A DNA stretch of 64,000 bases from assembly GCA_914767715.1 (NCBI GenBank), contig OU612066.1, forward strand, positions 5,461,001 through 5,525,000, written 5' to 3'. Made by a program: the position numbers and the translations under genes. Shown here piece by piece: positions 1 to 11,055 of the stretch (positions are counted from its first letter, which is position 1; each line of letters opens with the position of its first letter). The notes under the pieces were generated by a model. The model was not told where the DNA came from, made no database searches, and saw only the letters and a list, made by a program, of their open reading frames with translations. The stretch is from Membranipora membranacea. Taxonomy: Eukaryota; Bryozoa; Gymnolaemata; Cheilostomatida; Membraniporidae.

Positions 1-1027
1 CTTAGTCTTTTCAAGGATTCCTATCCTTGCTAGCTTAAAACATCATGTACATCATTGCATTGCTGAGATATGAATATAATCATAATTCAAGAATCATTAA
101 AATTAATAAATAATAATACAACATCATACATACATAACAATTAAAACCCATCCACAAACTTACTTTGTATTGCTGTGTGATTCTCATTCCATTCTGATAA
201 CTAGGCCTTAGTCTCAGGCATTGGATGGCTAAAAATCTACCAGCTTTTGACATTTTGCCCTTCCTTTAAAGATCACAGAGAAAAAGGGATATCTGAAAGG
301 GCTGTCACTGGTGTTTTCACTACCTCTCTAGTAATCCAGTTTTGGTTACACAGGAAATGCAACTGTTTACATTGAGATGCCGGTCACATGATGATAGTTT
401 TCTTTATGTTTCCTTTGGTATATGTGTAGATGACAACTCCCAATCATAATTAAGTAAAGAAATATTAACTGGAAAATTACCAACTTCATGAATAGATTAG
501 CAGTACAGTACACTTTGAATAAGAGCAGGAAGCTTGTCCCTTATGTCCCTTAAAGGTCATTACCTTTGATGGGGGTCATCTCAAAAATACAAATTTACAG
601 TTAATGCGGTTCAAGTAAATTTACTCCATCTTGTCTGGGAAATGAGTTCATATACCTGAACTAGTCCGGTGGTAAATATGGTCATACTGAGGCTTTCCTC
701 ATTGGATCAGCCTGTTTTACAGTATTTCTCTCAGAAATGATGTTGGCTGGTCTCATAATTAGCTCAGCAGGGATACAAGTTTGTTCTCTCTAGTGGCGGA
801 GAGATATGGCAAAAGTTGGGGATGGGAGACTCAGGCACAAAACCCTGCCGCCACCAGGAGGAGAGCAGATGTGATATAGATACGCCAAAAAAACAATAAT
901 CAGTCTAAAATACTTCAATGCTAGGAGCAATAATTTGAAAATGAAAAGCTCATATATCAAGCTGAATATGAGGTATAATTGTGCACTTGTAAAAGTAACC
1001 CAGGTAGTATAATACAAAATGCCAAAA
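1..1027. other. 3' flank of UBXN4, no gene seen
   Basis: I see no supported coding exon here. The open frames are short and lack splice signals. An imperfect inverted repeat (a GTGGCGG-like block near 793-800 and CCGCCACC near 849-856) is the only structure noticed. The region lies beyond the likely poly(A) site of the minus-strand UBXN4 gene. Confidence 0.5.
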
Positions 1028-1033
1028 TTTATT
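1028..1033 (-). other. possible poly(A) signal of UBXN4
   Basis: AATAAA reads on the minus strand about 400 bases after the UBXN4 stop codon (1432-1434). It is the first canonical signal I found downstream, so it would give a 3' UTR of about 0.4 kb. Confidence 0.4.
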
Positions 1034-1361
1034 TTCAGAATTTTAAGAAGCCTTGAGGGATTTAGCTTATGGGCAGCCATCATTCACAGAATATTCCCTT
1101 GGGCCAATTCCTGAACAATGAAAAACGGAAATAGTCTGACGGTAATTTCAAATAATAGCCTAGTCTTAGAAGCAGTGACATAAGATAAAACCAGTGAATA
1201 ATATACTCATATTTACAAAACATATAAATCAAGCTAGCCTGTTTCTCAGACAATATTAATCCCGTCATCAAAACCACAAAATTCATATCATGGTCAGATC
1301 CACTTTTTTTTTCCAATATCACTTTCAAATATACCGCAATCAGAATTCATAAGTATCCGGA

Positions 1362-1384
1362 CATTATATTATATTATATTATAA
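1362..1384. repeat. ATATT microsatellite
   Basis: A short run of repeated TTATA/ATATT units lies in the 3' UTR region of UBXN4. It is ordinary simple sequence. Confidence 0.7.
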
Positions 1385-1431
1385 TGTATATCTTTAGCAC
1401 ATAGTGTTTGCTTCCAGTCACTCAGGTAGTT

Positions 1432-4400
1432 TCACATTTGCTGCGTAGAGTTACCATTATATGTATTTTGTTCATCATCCGGTGATAGATCAGACAGTCT
1501 GCCCACTCTCCTTCTCGCCCCACCACTACCTTCTGGTGATTCACCTCCACTAGGCGCCGCTCTACAGCAGAAGGACATGAGAAAGGTTTCAGGTTCCGTC
1601 AAAGTCTGAGAAGGGAGTTTGTCTGAGTGTTCACCATAATTAAGAGAAGGGTGGGGATCAATTTCAAATGGTAATCAATGCATTTTAATCACTAGTCAAC
1701 ACATAGACATAGGTATTTGGCGTGTCAATGATAGCAGCTTATTGTTTGGCTATCAGCACTGTTTATCTTATACCTTTATAAGAAAGAAAATGATTTGTAA
1801 TTTTTTAGATTTCGGAGAGCTGAACTGTGCCGGTCAGGTTCCTAGTAGATATCCACACAGCACTAAATAATATAATCATTCCACAAACCTTTTGGGTGCA
1901 GCACCTCCAGGCTGACCTTGTTGTTGGTTAGAGGATGGTGGAGTCTGAGGAGTGGCAAACAGAAACGTTTGCATCATGTGCCAGATAAATAAGAAAGGAG
2001 AGAATATCAGACTAGCTAGTGATGTTATAGAACCTGTAGAAGTGGGACTGTTACGAGGCGCGTCCCCTCCAACAGCCTGCAACAAGAAACAAAAGACTAA
2101 AAGCAAGATACAGAGTAAGACAACTCTGCTCCCATATGCACACATGTGCTATGTTCTTGATTTAATAATTGTGATCATCAAATGTATGTATGTTTTACGA
2201 CCAGTTTTGAGTCTTATCCTTTGTTTCAAGTTACAAACGCAATCTGTGAACCTTTCCACAATACAATACATTTTAAGCAGATGATGACATGACAGTGACT
2301 TTGCAAAAAAGCAATCATTGCCATTTACCATTACCAGTTTATACAGGCCATATACACACAATATGGCACTGAGTGGCCAAATGTATCTGCTACTTACAGG
2401 TGGTAATACAAGGAGAGCACTTGAAGGGCACAGATTCAGATCTCTGAGTGTTGACTGGTGATCATCATTTGTAAATACTCTCCGTGGGTAGATAATCGCC
2501 AGTCGGAAATCTCTCCCCATATTGTTAGACTCGTGCTACAAAGAAAATATTGAGTTATGTACAGCAGAACCATATAATCACTTTCAGTTCTGTTGAGAAA
2601 ATGATTGAGCAAAGGATTATTTGAGGTTCAGGACACACATTGAGGTTTTGCTATCTAGGATTGGTAGTGAACCAAATCCAACAGCTGATAACAGTTGGTT
2701 GTAGTTCTTAGATAACCAAACAGTCGGGTAGGCCAAACAAAGTTGGAAGATAATCCAAACTTACTGATGCCAAAAAGTTCCGGACAGCGATAAGATTATC
2801 TTCAGCTTCGAATGTGTTAGTAATGGTGGAGCCGTCTGGCATTCTGAACTGTAGGCGTGATCTAGAGCTAAAATTAAGAAAAGAATAAAACAGGTTTTAA
2901 TTGGCTGCTGAGTTGTCAGCAAAAAAACAGATTATGGCACCCAACATAGTGTTTCTGACATATTGCCATTGGAATTTATAACAATGGTAAATGTAAATCA
3001 CGTTTATTAGCATCTCTCCAGCTGTCTATACAGTATCTGAAACATATTACATAGTACTAATACACATCAAATTCAATTTAGCGCACCCCTGTACAAGGTA
3101 GGAGTAGGCAAGCTAGGCTAATGGATGGAGTGCTCACCTCCATTAGCAGCATGGGTAGTAACTGGGATTCGAACCAGCAACCCTCAAATTGTCTAGCTCG
3201 AATCCCAACCATTACACCATCCTGCCTGTCTTAGTTTCAGTGGTTGCCTGCCTGTGGTTTAGTTTAGACTCGACTTGACTACCACACATTATCTATTGCT
3301 AAACAATCTAAATTTGCATCAGGTCGCAAATTATCTTGAATATATATAAATTGTATGTAAAAGATTTTTCTAGTAGGATATGAATCTTACCACAGGGGAA
3401 GGTATTACTATTATCAGAGGGTAAAATATGACACTTACCGGATGGTAAGATACGACACTTACCGGATGGTAAGATTTGACACTTACCGGATGGTAAGATA
3501 CGACACTTACCGGATGGTAAGATACGACACTTACCGGATGGTAAGATACGACACTTTCTGGAGGGTAAGCTATCACATTAGTATTCAGGGAGTAATTATG
3601 GCACAAGTAGCTAAATGATACGTACATAACGATTTGTATCAATAAAAGATTGACCATACCTGTTAGCGGCAGCAACTCTTGCAGCTTCCTCAGCTTCTTT
3701 TTGAAGTTTCTCTTGCTGCTTTTTTTTCAGAGCTTCATCTTTCTCCGCCTTCTCTTTTTGGAAGTTAGCATTTCTGGCTTCCCTTAATTACGAAAAGAAA
3801 AACCATCTCAGCTAAACTCCAATCTTCTAATAAGCCTGATAAGTACATAGCAACTGATCGTTGACCATATCACAATAGTTTTACAGGGTTGGATAAGGCA
3901 GTTATAAGTATTGTATGGGCCCAGAGAAGGCTCACCAAGCCTAAAAATGACAGACCCTGCTCACCTATCTTTAGCTATTTGTTCTCTGACTTTTTCCCTA
4001 GCTCTCTTTGTTTCTTCCTTCTCTTTCCTCAGGGCCTCTCTGGTCTCCTTGGCCTCTTGTTCAGCCTTGAAATCCTTCAGCTTATTCATGTCTTTACCAA
4101 GCTGTCGTCTCTCAAGTTCAGATTTTCTAGCTTTCTGTATAATACAATCATAATGTGACAGAACACTGCACAGCGCAAATTTACGGTGCAAAGCAGATAT
4201 TGGTTTTATGTTGTACCTAATGTACCCAAGAAATCTTAAAAGGGCAACCAAGATTTCAAACAAGTTCTCATCGATTGATAGCAGATTGCACCTTCTGCAT
4301 AGGGAAATGGAAAAAATCTAGTTCGGATGATTATTCAGCCAGAATTCTTGTGAAACAATTCATCTTTCAGGTACTCAAACTCAGCTAAAATAGAATACCG

Positions 4401-7344
4401 CAGAGCAGTTTCCTGTTCCTGTTATTATTTAGCCTGTGCTCTATCATTATTACAGCAATGTCTTGAAACCTCCCCTAAACTGAAGTGTTACCCAGCTTAG
4501 AGTCAGCAACTACTTTGAGTTTTGCACCGCGTCATGCACAAAGCTTATGCTGCCTAGCACATTATGAACTACCCACTAATGCATTGCTGCGAAACCTTGG
4601 TTGCCCTTTAAGGTGCAATGAGTATCATTACTCATACCCAATCTAGAATAGCTCTACTTTCAAGAAATATATTGAGCTCTTGATCCTAGACCATTTTTGT
4701 AATGGACATGTAAGAACATCATAGTGACCATACTATTAAGAAGCAGATAACTCACCTGTTTCTCTTCCTCAGCCTTCTTCTCTTGTTTCACTCTGATGTG
4801 CTCTCTCGCCTTCCTGACTCTATCTTCCTTTTCTTCCTCGGTGTACTCTGTGTTTGCGTTGATCTCCTCCTCTGTTTCTTCCTCCCTCTCCATTGATGTA
4901 GCTCCACCAGAAGCTGCACCACCAGATGCAGCCGAAGCACCAGATGCAACTGGAGGCTTTGTACTGGCAGCACCAGCAGGCTTCTGGAACAAACAATCAA
5001 GTCTAAGGAGGGGCGATGGTAATTATCAACCCACTTATATGTGAAGCGGATCCGCTACTGGTAAGTAAATACGAAATATTGATATGTTCAAGCCCTTGGA
5101 AACCCAAATAATGTTACTCAGAAAATAAAGTAAATTTTCATCCCATATTATGATGCAAACACTTGCTCATTCAATAAATTACAAACCTGGCTGATGTGCT
5201 CGGCACACTTCTGTAGTAGTTGTTCTTTTGATGTGTTGGATGCCAAGATCTCCTTGATTTGGCCATCATTGCCAACGAAGTACACACTGGGTACATTGAG
5301 GACGGGATCTGAGTACTCATATTAAGGAAACTATACTGGTGATAGTTGAAATATTGTTCTTTTAAAGGTAGTCTGAGGTTTACATCAACTTCAAGTTAAT
5401 TTCTCACAAATGGAAATTTTGAACAGAATTTCAAACTATATTTAGCTCTGCAATGACCTGCCAAATAGTGGCTTTTCTCACCTAAAACCTCTGGTTACCT
5501 TTAACCTTCAACCCTGCTTTATCTTTCCAAGTTCTATTAAACTATCGAGCCCTACATTCCATGCTGCCAAACAAATATCCTATTTATTATGAATGAGGCG
5601 GGTCATCAAAAACCCATTCCACTCTATTTACGGCAAATCAGTGTCCAAATACAACTAAATATTGAAGTATCCTTCATGTTATGGCCTAGAATCAGTGAAG
5701 TGAAAGGATACAGATTTGAGAAAATTGCTGTCCTCCGACACTGTAAGAAAGAAAAAAGAAATTTATTTATCGATTTTTTTTGCTGCAAAATACAAAAGAA
5801 TCCTCAGAGTATGGATAGACTTAAAGTATACAGAAGGAACTATGTTTGTTATGGATTCTAGTCACTGGAGGAAAATCTGTGCTGCTGCTGCTGCTGCCTA
5901 CCAAAATAGATCCCATCTTATACATTAAAATTGCAATGCCTCTGGCAGTATTACCTATCTATGTCCTGGCAGTATTACCTATCTATGTCCTGGCAGTATT
6001 ACCTATCTATGTCCTGGCAGTATTACCTATCTATGTCCTGGCAGTATTACCTATCTATGTCCTGGCAGTATTACCTATCTATGTCCAGTACAAAAATCTT
6101 GTTTTGCATGGTATCGAAAAGTTTTGACTGGATAGCAGTAGGCCTATGGAAGGGATAAGGGTGCGCATGGACCAATGACTTCATAAAACATGCATTTTTT
6201 TTAGATGTTCTTAGGTTCTTATATTAGACCAATTTGGTTGAGATTAATATCCATATTGTTCATCATAATGGTAATGGGTTCTTTAACTTCATAATTGTAA
6301 CCAGGTAGGCCTGAACAGCATTTATTCCGTTCCTGTCAGCATTGAAGGAAGCTGCTGATGCTTATGTTGAAAACGGTGTGCAGAAAAAAACCTATGATTT
6401 TGTCATTGCACATGGAATGTTAATTTTAAAGCCCATAGCTCTAGCAATACATGACAGATAGCAGTGTTGAAGCTTTTATATTTGAGCAGAGTGAGAATTA
6501 GACACAAAACAATAAAAATATGATTATCTGTGGGAGAAATTGCCATCGTAAAGTCATAGGCCTATGGGGATAATGAGTTTTTGGCAAGCAGCTTCATATG
6601 ACATAGTGACTGAAAACCACAGGGTTATCTGAGAGCAGCCTGTTCTCGCAAAGCTATTGTAACAGACATAAAGTGGGGTTATAACCTGATTGAAAAGAAA
6701 GTTTATTTCAGAAGTCACTCACCTATCAACAGGCAACTCTAAAGCCACACAACTTCGATCATCAAAAAACGACGTCACTTCGTTGTCCGCCCATATTGCG
6801 TCCATGACTGTAGAAGGTTCGCCGTCATCTGAAAAAAGATTATAATATCGGTACCGGTAGCTACTGGTAGTCTGAGAACGGCGTTAAAATCAAATACAGA
6901 TTTAAAAATAAGTACTAGTACTGCTTACTGTATAACTTATATGCATAAAAAAATTAAAATAACTAGCACATAGCCAATGACATGTTGATTTGGTTTGAGT
7001 GACTGGATGGATGGATGGATGAATGCAAAAAAGAGCTAAAAACACCTAACCTGGTCATAATAATCAAATCCACTTACAAATTGAATGACAGAACTGAACC
7101 AATGATGAAAGTTATGTAGGAGAATTGATTTGAAATATAAAGATCAGTATTAAAACTAAAGATAAGTAGCGAATCAAGCACTAACAGTCAATTATATAAT
7201 AATAATCAATTCAAAAAATCAAATGATGATGAAATGAATAAGCTTAATTTGGTCACCCTTACCTTTGACATACACCAATAGTATTGCTTTTTGTGATGTA
7301 CACTGAGATATGGCAGATGCAATATCACCATTGAACCATTTCAT
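1432..7344 (-). CDS. UBXN4: UBX domain-containing protein 4 (erasin)
   Basis: Complete gene, 11 coding exons, 472 residues (human about 508). Exons: 7263-7344, 6723-6828, 5712-5740, 5187-5308, 4756-4983, 3965-4134, 3660-3782, 2765-2867, 2398-2535, 1889-2076, 1432-1561. All junctions are GT-AG and the phase closes. Residues 1-110 are the thioredoxin-like N-terminal region (start MKWFNG; human MLWFQG; also QFSQIYPVLNVPSVYF). Residues 113-290 are charged, Glu/Lys/Arg-rich and probably coiled coil. The UBX domain spans about 289-367 (LQFRMPDG, then IIYPRRVF). Next comes a hydrophobic stretch at about 385-405 (FSPFLFIWHMM), which in the human protein is the hairpin lying in the ER membrane. The C-terminus YNGNSTQQM is almost identical to human. 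Family knowledge: erasin sits on the ER, binds p97/VCP through UBX and promotes ER-associated degradation. The start is fixed by homology and a following donor site. Confidence 0.95.
3085..3230 (-). repeat. tRNA-derived SINE
   Basis: On the minus strand the head reads like a tRNA. An A-box-like GGATGGTGTAATGGTTGGG (from about 3225) is followed at tRNA spacing by a perfect B box GGTTCGAATCCC (3163-3174), then by an unrelated tail. No complete tRNA cloverleaf forms. It lies in the UBXN4 intron between exons 3660-3782 and 2765-2867, in the same sense as the gene. Interpretation as a SINE is inferred from the split promoter plus tail. Confidence 0.6.
3415..3572. repeat. 24-bp minisatellite built from splice-donor-like units
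   Basis: Five close copies of a 24-bp unit start at about 3433, 3457, 3481, 3505 and 3529, with degenerate copies on both sides. Each unit contains the palindrome CTTACCGGATGGTAAG. It therefore shows GGTAAGT-type donor sequence on the minus strand (CCGGTAAGT, sense for UBXN4) and ATGGTAAGAT on the plus strand. The array begins about 90 bases into the intron that follows exon 3660-3782. Confidence 0.9.
4240..4607. mobile_element. TTAA-flanked MITE family A, copy 1
   Basis: A 368-bp non-coding element with terminal inverted repeats (AGGGCAACCAAGATTTC at the left, GAAACCTTGGTTGCCCT at the right). TTAA lies immediately outside each end (4236-4239 and 4608-4611). Copies at 40866 and 57428 are closely similar along their length. 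TTAA target duplication is the hallmark of piggyBac-type transposases; the assignment is by that feature only. The element lies in the UBXN4 intron between exons 4756-4983 and 3965-4134. Confidence 0.85.
5712..5740 (-). other. UBXN4: 29-nt microexon of UBXN4
   Basis: This tiny exon encodes SVGGQQFSQI plus the first base of the next Tyr codon, matching human LQFSQIY. It is bounded by a good acceptor (TTCTTACAG) and a GT donor (GTATCC). Without it the phases of exons 6723-6828 and 5187-5308 do not join. It is easily missed by gene predictors. Confidence 0.88.
5942..6085. repeat. 24-bp minisatellite, six units
   Basis: Six essentially identical tandem copies of a 24-bp unit (TGGCAGTATTACCTATCTAT plus GTCC, in rotation) lie in the UBXN4 intron upstream of the microexon. 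The minus strand of each unit contains ATAGGTAATA, a weak donor-like sequence. High copy identity implies recent amplification. Confidence 0.95.
7004..7025. repeat. GGAT microsatellite
   Basis: Four to five GGAT units in the first UBXN4 intron; ordinary simple sequence. Confidence 0.8.
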
Positions 7345-7578
7345 GACTGCACTTTTTAGTTATCACAGTAGAAAAAGTTGTATAAAAATGGAACAACAGT
7401 TCTAGTTTGATGACTGGCTTATTTTGGGTTTTCCAGAAGATGAATTAACTTTAGTAATGAGAGGGAAGAAAATCCAATAAAGAACCGGAAACATCTACAC
7501 ACCTTTTATTGGGCACAAGTCATCCAATCAGTGTAGAGTATTTTAGCTGTTAGCCAATCAGGCAGATTTATTAACACC
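7345..7578. promoter_or_regulatory. bidirectional promoter UBXN4 / CHRAC1
   Basis: The start codons of UBXN4 (minus, 7344) and CHRAC1 (plus, 7579) are only 234 bases apart. CCAAT boxes lie on the plus strand at 7474-7478, 7524-7528 and 7554-7558 and on the minus strand at 7508-7512. Two of them share the longer form CCAATCA. Clustered CCAAT (NF-Y type) boxes are common in divergent housekeeping promoters. No convincing TATA box is seen at either start. Confidence 0.65.
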
Positions 7579-10500
7579 ATGGCGGCAGACCAAGAAAGTC
7601 AACAGGATGGAGACCTCCAGAGTCCAACTTCAAACACTGAGCGTCTTCTACCCACCTCAAGGGTTAGAACAATCATGAAGAGCTCTCCAGATGTAGAGAA
7701 CATATCTCAAGATGCACTCTCAGCTGTGACAGCAGCAACAGTTAGTATTTATTATTTCAACTATAAATAAAATAGAATGATATGAAAATCAGTTACTTAT
7801 ATGTCATTGAATGAGTCATTGGTTGGTAGTCTTTTCACCATTTGCATTTGGTTCTATCAACCATAAGCCATAGCATGGCAGCATGATATCCTGTCTTGAC
7901 ATGACAAGCTTGTCAAAAACAGGCTAGGTAGCATGACTGACTGATCAATGAGAGGGAGTGCATTGGTTGGACTGATAAACCAACTCCTAGTCATTGCATA
8001 ATAAATGGGCCATGTTATATACTAGGCCTATGTAATTGTATGTCCTTGAATGATGATACATACATACACATTTACATACATATATACATCTGGTAATTTC
8101 AAGTCGGTCAAGAGTCAAGTCAAGAGTTCGCCCAAACTATTTCAGGTTAATAAATTAGAAACTTAGCCCCGTACGACTACTGCAGTATTACTGACATGGG
8201 CGTGGGGAAATTTTACAAGATGATGCGAAGAAATTGGATCTATCTATTCCTTCAGGCACAAGTTAGGAAAATTATCGAGCAGCGCTAACATTAGCCGTCT
8301 TGACAAACTTGTCAAGACAGGTCATGCCAACAAATGATATGCAGTCAGATCAAACAGATGACAAGAAAATTGATACTGATTTACATATATAAAAGGTTAG
8401 GGAAAAAGAGCGTTTAAACCACTGCTGCCACACAGGCAATTGTGTGCTCATCGACTTCTGTATAGCTCAAAACTAATGATATGAGGCTGAAATCTCAGCA
8501 TCGTCACCTAATGGCAAATAACTTTGCACAAACTGATCGTCATAATCAGCGTATGAAATTTATTATCTAGCTAGTTGACAATAATGACATTATCACCCAG
8601 TGCGTAAATTGTGTAAATTTCATACCCTAATTTTGAAGATCAGTTTGTACGTATTATTTAAGCCTCGGTTAGTTATCGTTGAGCTAGACAGAATCCAAGC
8701 ACACATTTGCCTGATTGGCAGCAGTAGTTTAACGCAGCAGAATGTTAGCTCCTTCTGAAGCTGTATGGAGGAAGAAGGCTTCTTAACCTTGACTAGCTAC
8801 CAAGTCCAGCCTTGAGATTAATGGACTTCAGTATCAAACCCATCAATAGGTTTGGTATGTTTGTTACTGTCGGGTGCCTGAAAGTTTCATGGTTCACAGT
8901 TTTTATTCACAAGCATATGATAGTCTGCCATAGCTTGTGTGTGTTGTGAAAATAAAATTCCCAATATACATTAGCTGTGGGCAACATGTGGCCTCTTTGC
9001 CAATGTGACCAAATAGATGATCTCTTGCGGCCTAATTGTGGACATAAATGCCTGGAAAATTATTATACAAATATTTTTGTCCCACAGGATGTCCAAGCAT
9101 GCATTGAATCTGTAAGCATAATCAGGCACTGTAGCTCAGCTACATACATGATTAGCATATTGAGGGAATTCCCAAATCATACTACACAGGGACATCAAAA
9201 CCATAGGCTCACTGTGCAAACCACTTCCCAAATAGATTCAATTTGAAAAAACCAGAACTGTGAAAATATTGTATTTTTTGACGATATTAAAAGCAATGTT
9301 ATCAATTTTATTATCGAAATATCCTTTCCTAATATCTTGATGTTACTTGATGTTATAGTAATTATGATCTTTTGGAAAGCTGTCATTTTGAAAAAAAACA
9401 ATAGAGCAAAAATTATCAACTACAGCGCCCCTCACGTACCCGTACTGCCTTTTGCCTCTGCACTAGAATAACAGGGATGCAGCCCTCAAGGCAACCATAT
9501 CTAAAGTAATAAATAAGTTTTCCATTAGATAAACGAGATAAGTATTTCTGTTAAGCTGATGTATGTCTTAAAAAGCTGATGTTTCTTGCTGCACACTGCA
9601 GTTTTGAATTTGCACAACACATACAGTGCCAAAATATGCCTCCCATTCAAAATGATTACGCCTGACAGATATGATGTGGCGTTTTTTAGTTACGTCTGCG
9701 TAATATGTGGCCTTTCAAAAAAAAGGTTGCTTGTATGTATCTTGCCTACGATATAATTTGGAGTTGTCCTGTCTGTAACAGCAACTTGTAGATGCTTGTA
9801 CAGGCATTCAGTTATTGTTTATGGTAGGGAGAAAAACTGGCATCTTTTGTGTCATAAATAATATGTGATTGTTTCCTGCTTTCCTGAATTCAGATATTCA
9901 CTGTCCCAAAGAGCGCTGATGCCCCAGCATACTGCACTGCTGTTGCATTTTATCAATCTATTATTTCAGGAGCTGTTCATAAAGGATCTAGCAAAGAAAG
10001 TTCATTCATCATTGTCTGATCCATCTGGTGACATTTCATATAACGACTTAGCAAACCTGGTGAACACTGATGATGCGTACAGCTTCTTAGATGGTAGGAC
10101 CGAGTTTTTAATTGCTTATTAAAATTCTTTTCATTTTCAAAAATAATACGAAAGCTATACAAAATAAATGCAAATTTGAATGTTTCGTTTAGAAAATGTT
10201 ACAAAAAATTCTGTTTATGTCAAATACGCTGGTGGTGGAATACTGTATACCACTGTAGGCCTATATGGTATACTCATGTCTGAGAAAGATCTTCTATACT
10301 TATTTTATGCTCTGTCACCAGTTTTTTTATAACCAATGGATTTTTAAGGTGCTTTACTATGAGCCTGGTTAGCATAACATCTATATTTGTTCAAACTATC
10401 TTACATCATAACAGTGATAAATATATGACCCTTTGTTACAGAGATAATACCACGTAAGGTATCAGGTAGAGATATATTAGCTGCTAGGAGAGCAGCAGAG

Positions 10501-10617
10501 CAGGAGCAGAATGGTGCAGGAGGAGATCACTCGGCTGATGAGGAAGAGGACGAGGAGGAGAAGGAAGCTGATACTGAGGTGAAAATGGAGACAGGAGACG
10601 ATACTGGGGAGTTGTGA
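7579..10617 (+). CDS. CHRAC1: Chromatin accessibility complex protein 1 (histone-fold subunit)
   Basis: Complete gene, three coding exons: 7579-7740, 9970-10093, 10442-10617; 153 residues (human 131). The histone fold spans about residues 25-105. LPTSRVRTIMKSSPDVENIS corresponds to human LPLSRIRVIMKSSPEVSSIN. It is followed by ATELFIKDLAKK, ISYNDLANLV and FLDEIIPRKV. Residues 118-153 form an acidic Glu/Asp tail (EEEDEEEKEAD), longer than in human. The start ATG sits in a strong context (CACCATGG). Family knowledge: CHRAC1 pairs with a POLE3-type histone-fold partner in the ISWI/ACF1 remodelling complex, binds DNA and helps slide nucleosomes in the nucleus. The 2.2-kb first intron carries a fold-back element at 8418. 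Confidence 0.93.
8418..8728. mobile_element. TTAA-flanked fold-back MITE family B, copy 1
   Basis: A 311-bp element whose halves are long imperfect inverted repeats. The left end ACCACTGCTGCCACACAGGC pairs with the right end GCCTGATTGGCAGCAGTAGT, and further pairing blocks (for example around 8527/8645 and 8551/8620) continue inward. TTAA abuts both ends (8414-8417, 8729-8732). It has no coding capacity. It lies in CHRAC1 intron 1. Its termini match the element at 57129, but the interior differs. Confidence 0.8.
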
Positions 10618-10855
10618 CACCTACATAATTACTATACTTTGTCATTTCAGTCTGTATATACCAATCAATGTATCCTTCTCAGTTAATCTGGTTATCTAGA
10701 GATACAGTACTATCATTCTCATGACTGCTGTTGGATATCAATATATAAACTTTTCTCCCAGATAGGAAGGAATCAACAAAAAGTGTAACAAACCGAGAAT
10801 TGTGGTTCTGAGAGCTGATATAGCTGGATGATTTCATGAGCCATTCCTGTACATA

Positions 10856-10861
10856 AATAAA
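10856..10861 (+). other. poly(A) signal of CHRAC1
   Basis: AATAAA lies 240 bases after the CHRAC1 stop codon, giving a short 3' UTR. It faces the poly(A) signal of the minus-strand gene at 11050-11055. Confidence 0.7.
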
Positions 10862-11049
10862 GTCTGCATATTATACGGCCTAATATAGTGTCTATATCAA
10901 TTTCTTATTACGCTCTTATTTATCCACCTACTTTGAGCAAAATTCATCTCTATAAAAAGTGAATAGTTATAGGCACCTTTAGTTTTTTTTGTACGCTATT
11001 AGGTGATATGATACAGAATAATATCATGTAAAAAAATCAGACCTCTGAA

Positions 11050-11055
11050 TTTATT
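11050..11055 (-). other. poly(A) signal of the unrecognised minus-strand gene
   Basis: AATAAA on the minus strand, about 250 bases beyond the stop codon at 11308-11310. Only about 190 bases separate it from the opposing CHRAC1 signal. Confidence 0.6.

Noticed and set aside
3163-3230. Functional tRNA gene on the minus strand
   Set aside because: The B box is perfect, but no full cloverleaf forms and an unrelated tail follows, so a SINE is the better reading.
3370-3675. Minus-strand open frame of about 100 residues with repeated PVSVVSYH
   Set aside because: It is only the translation of the 24-bp minisatellite inside a UBXN4 intron.
3415-6085. CRISPR array
   Set aside because: Units are contiguous with no unique spacers, and the DNA is plainly eukaryotic.
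5846-6158. Plus-strand frames with repeated LPIYVLAV or YYLSMSWQ
   Set aside because: Translation of a second 24-bp minisatellite; period divisible by three keeps all frames open.
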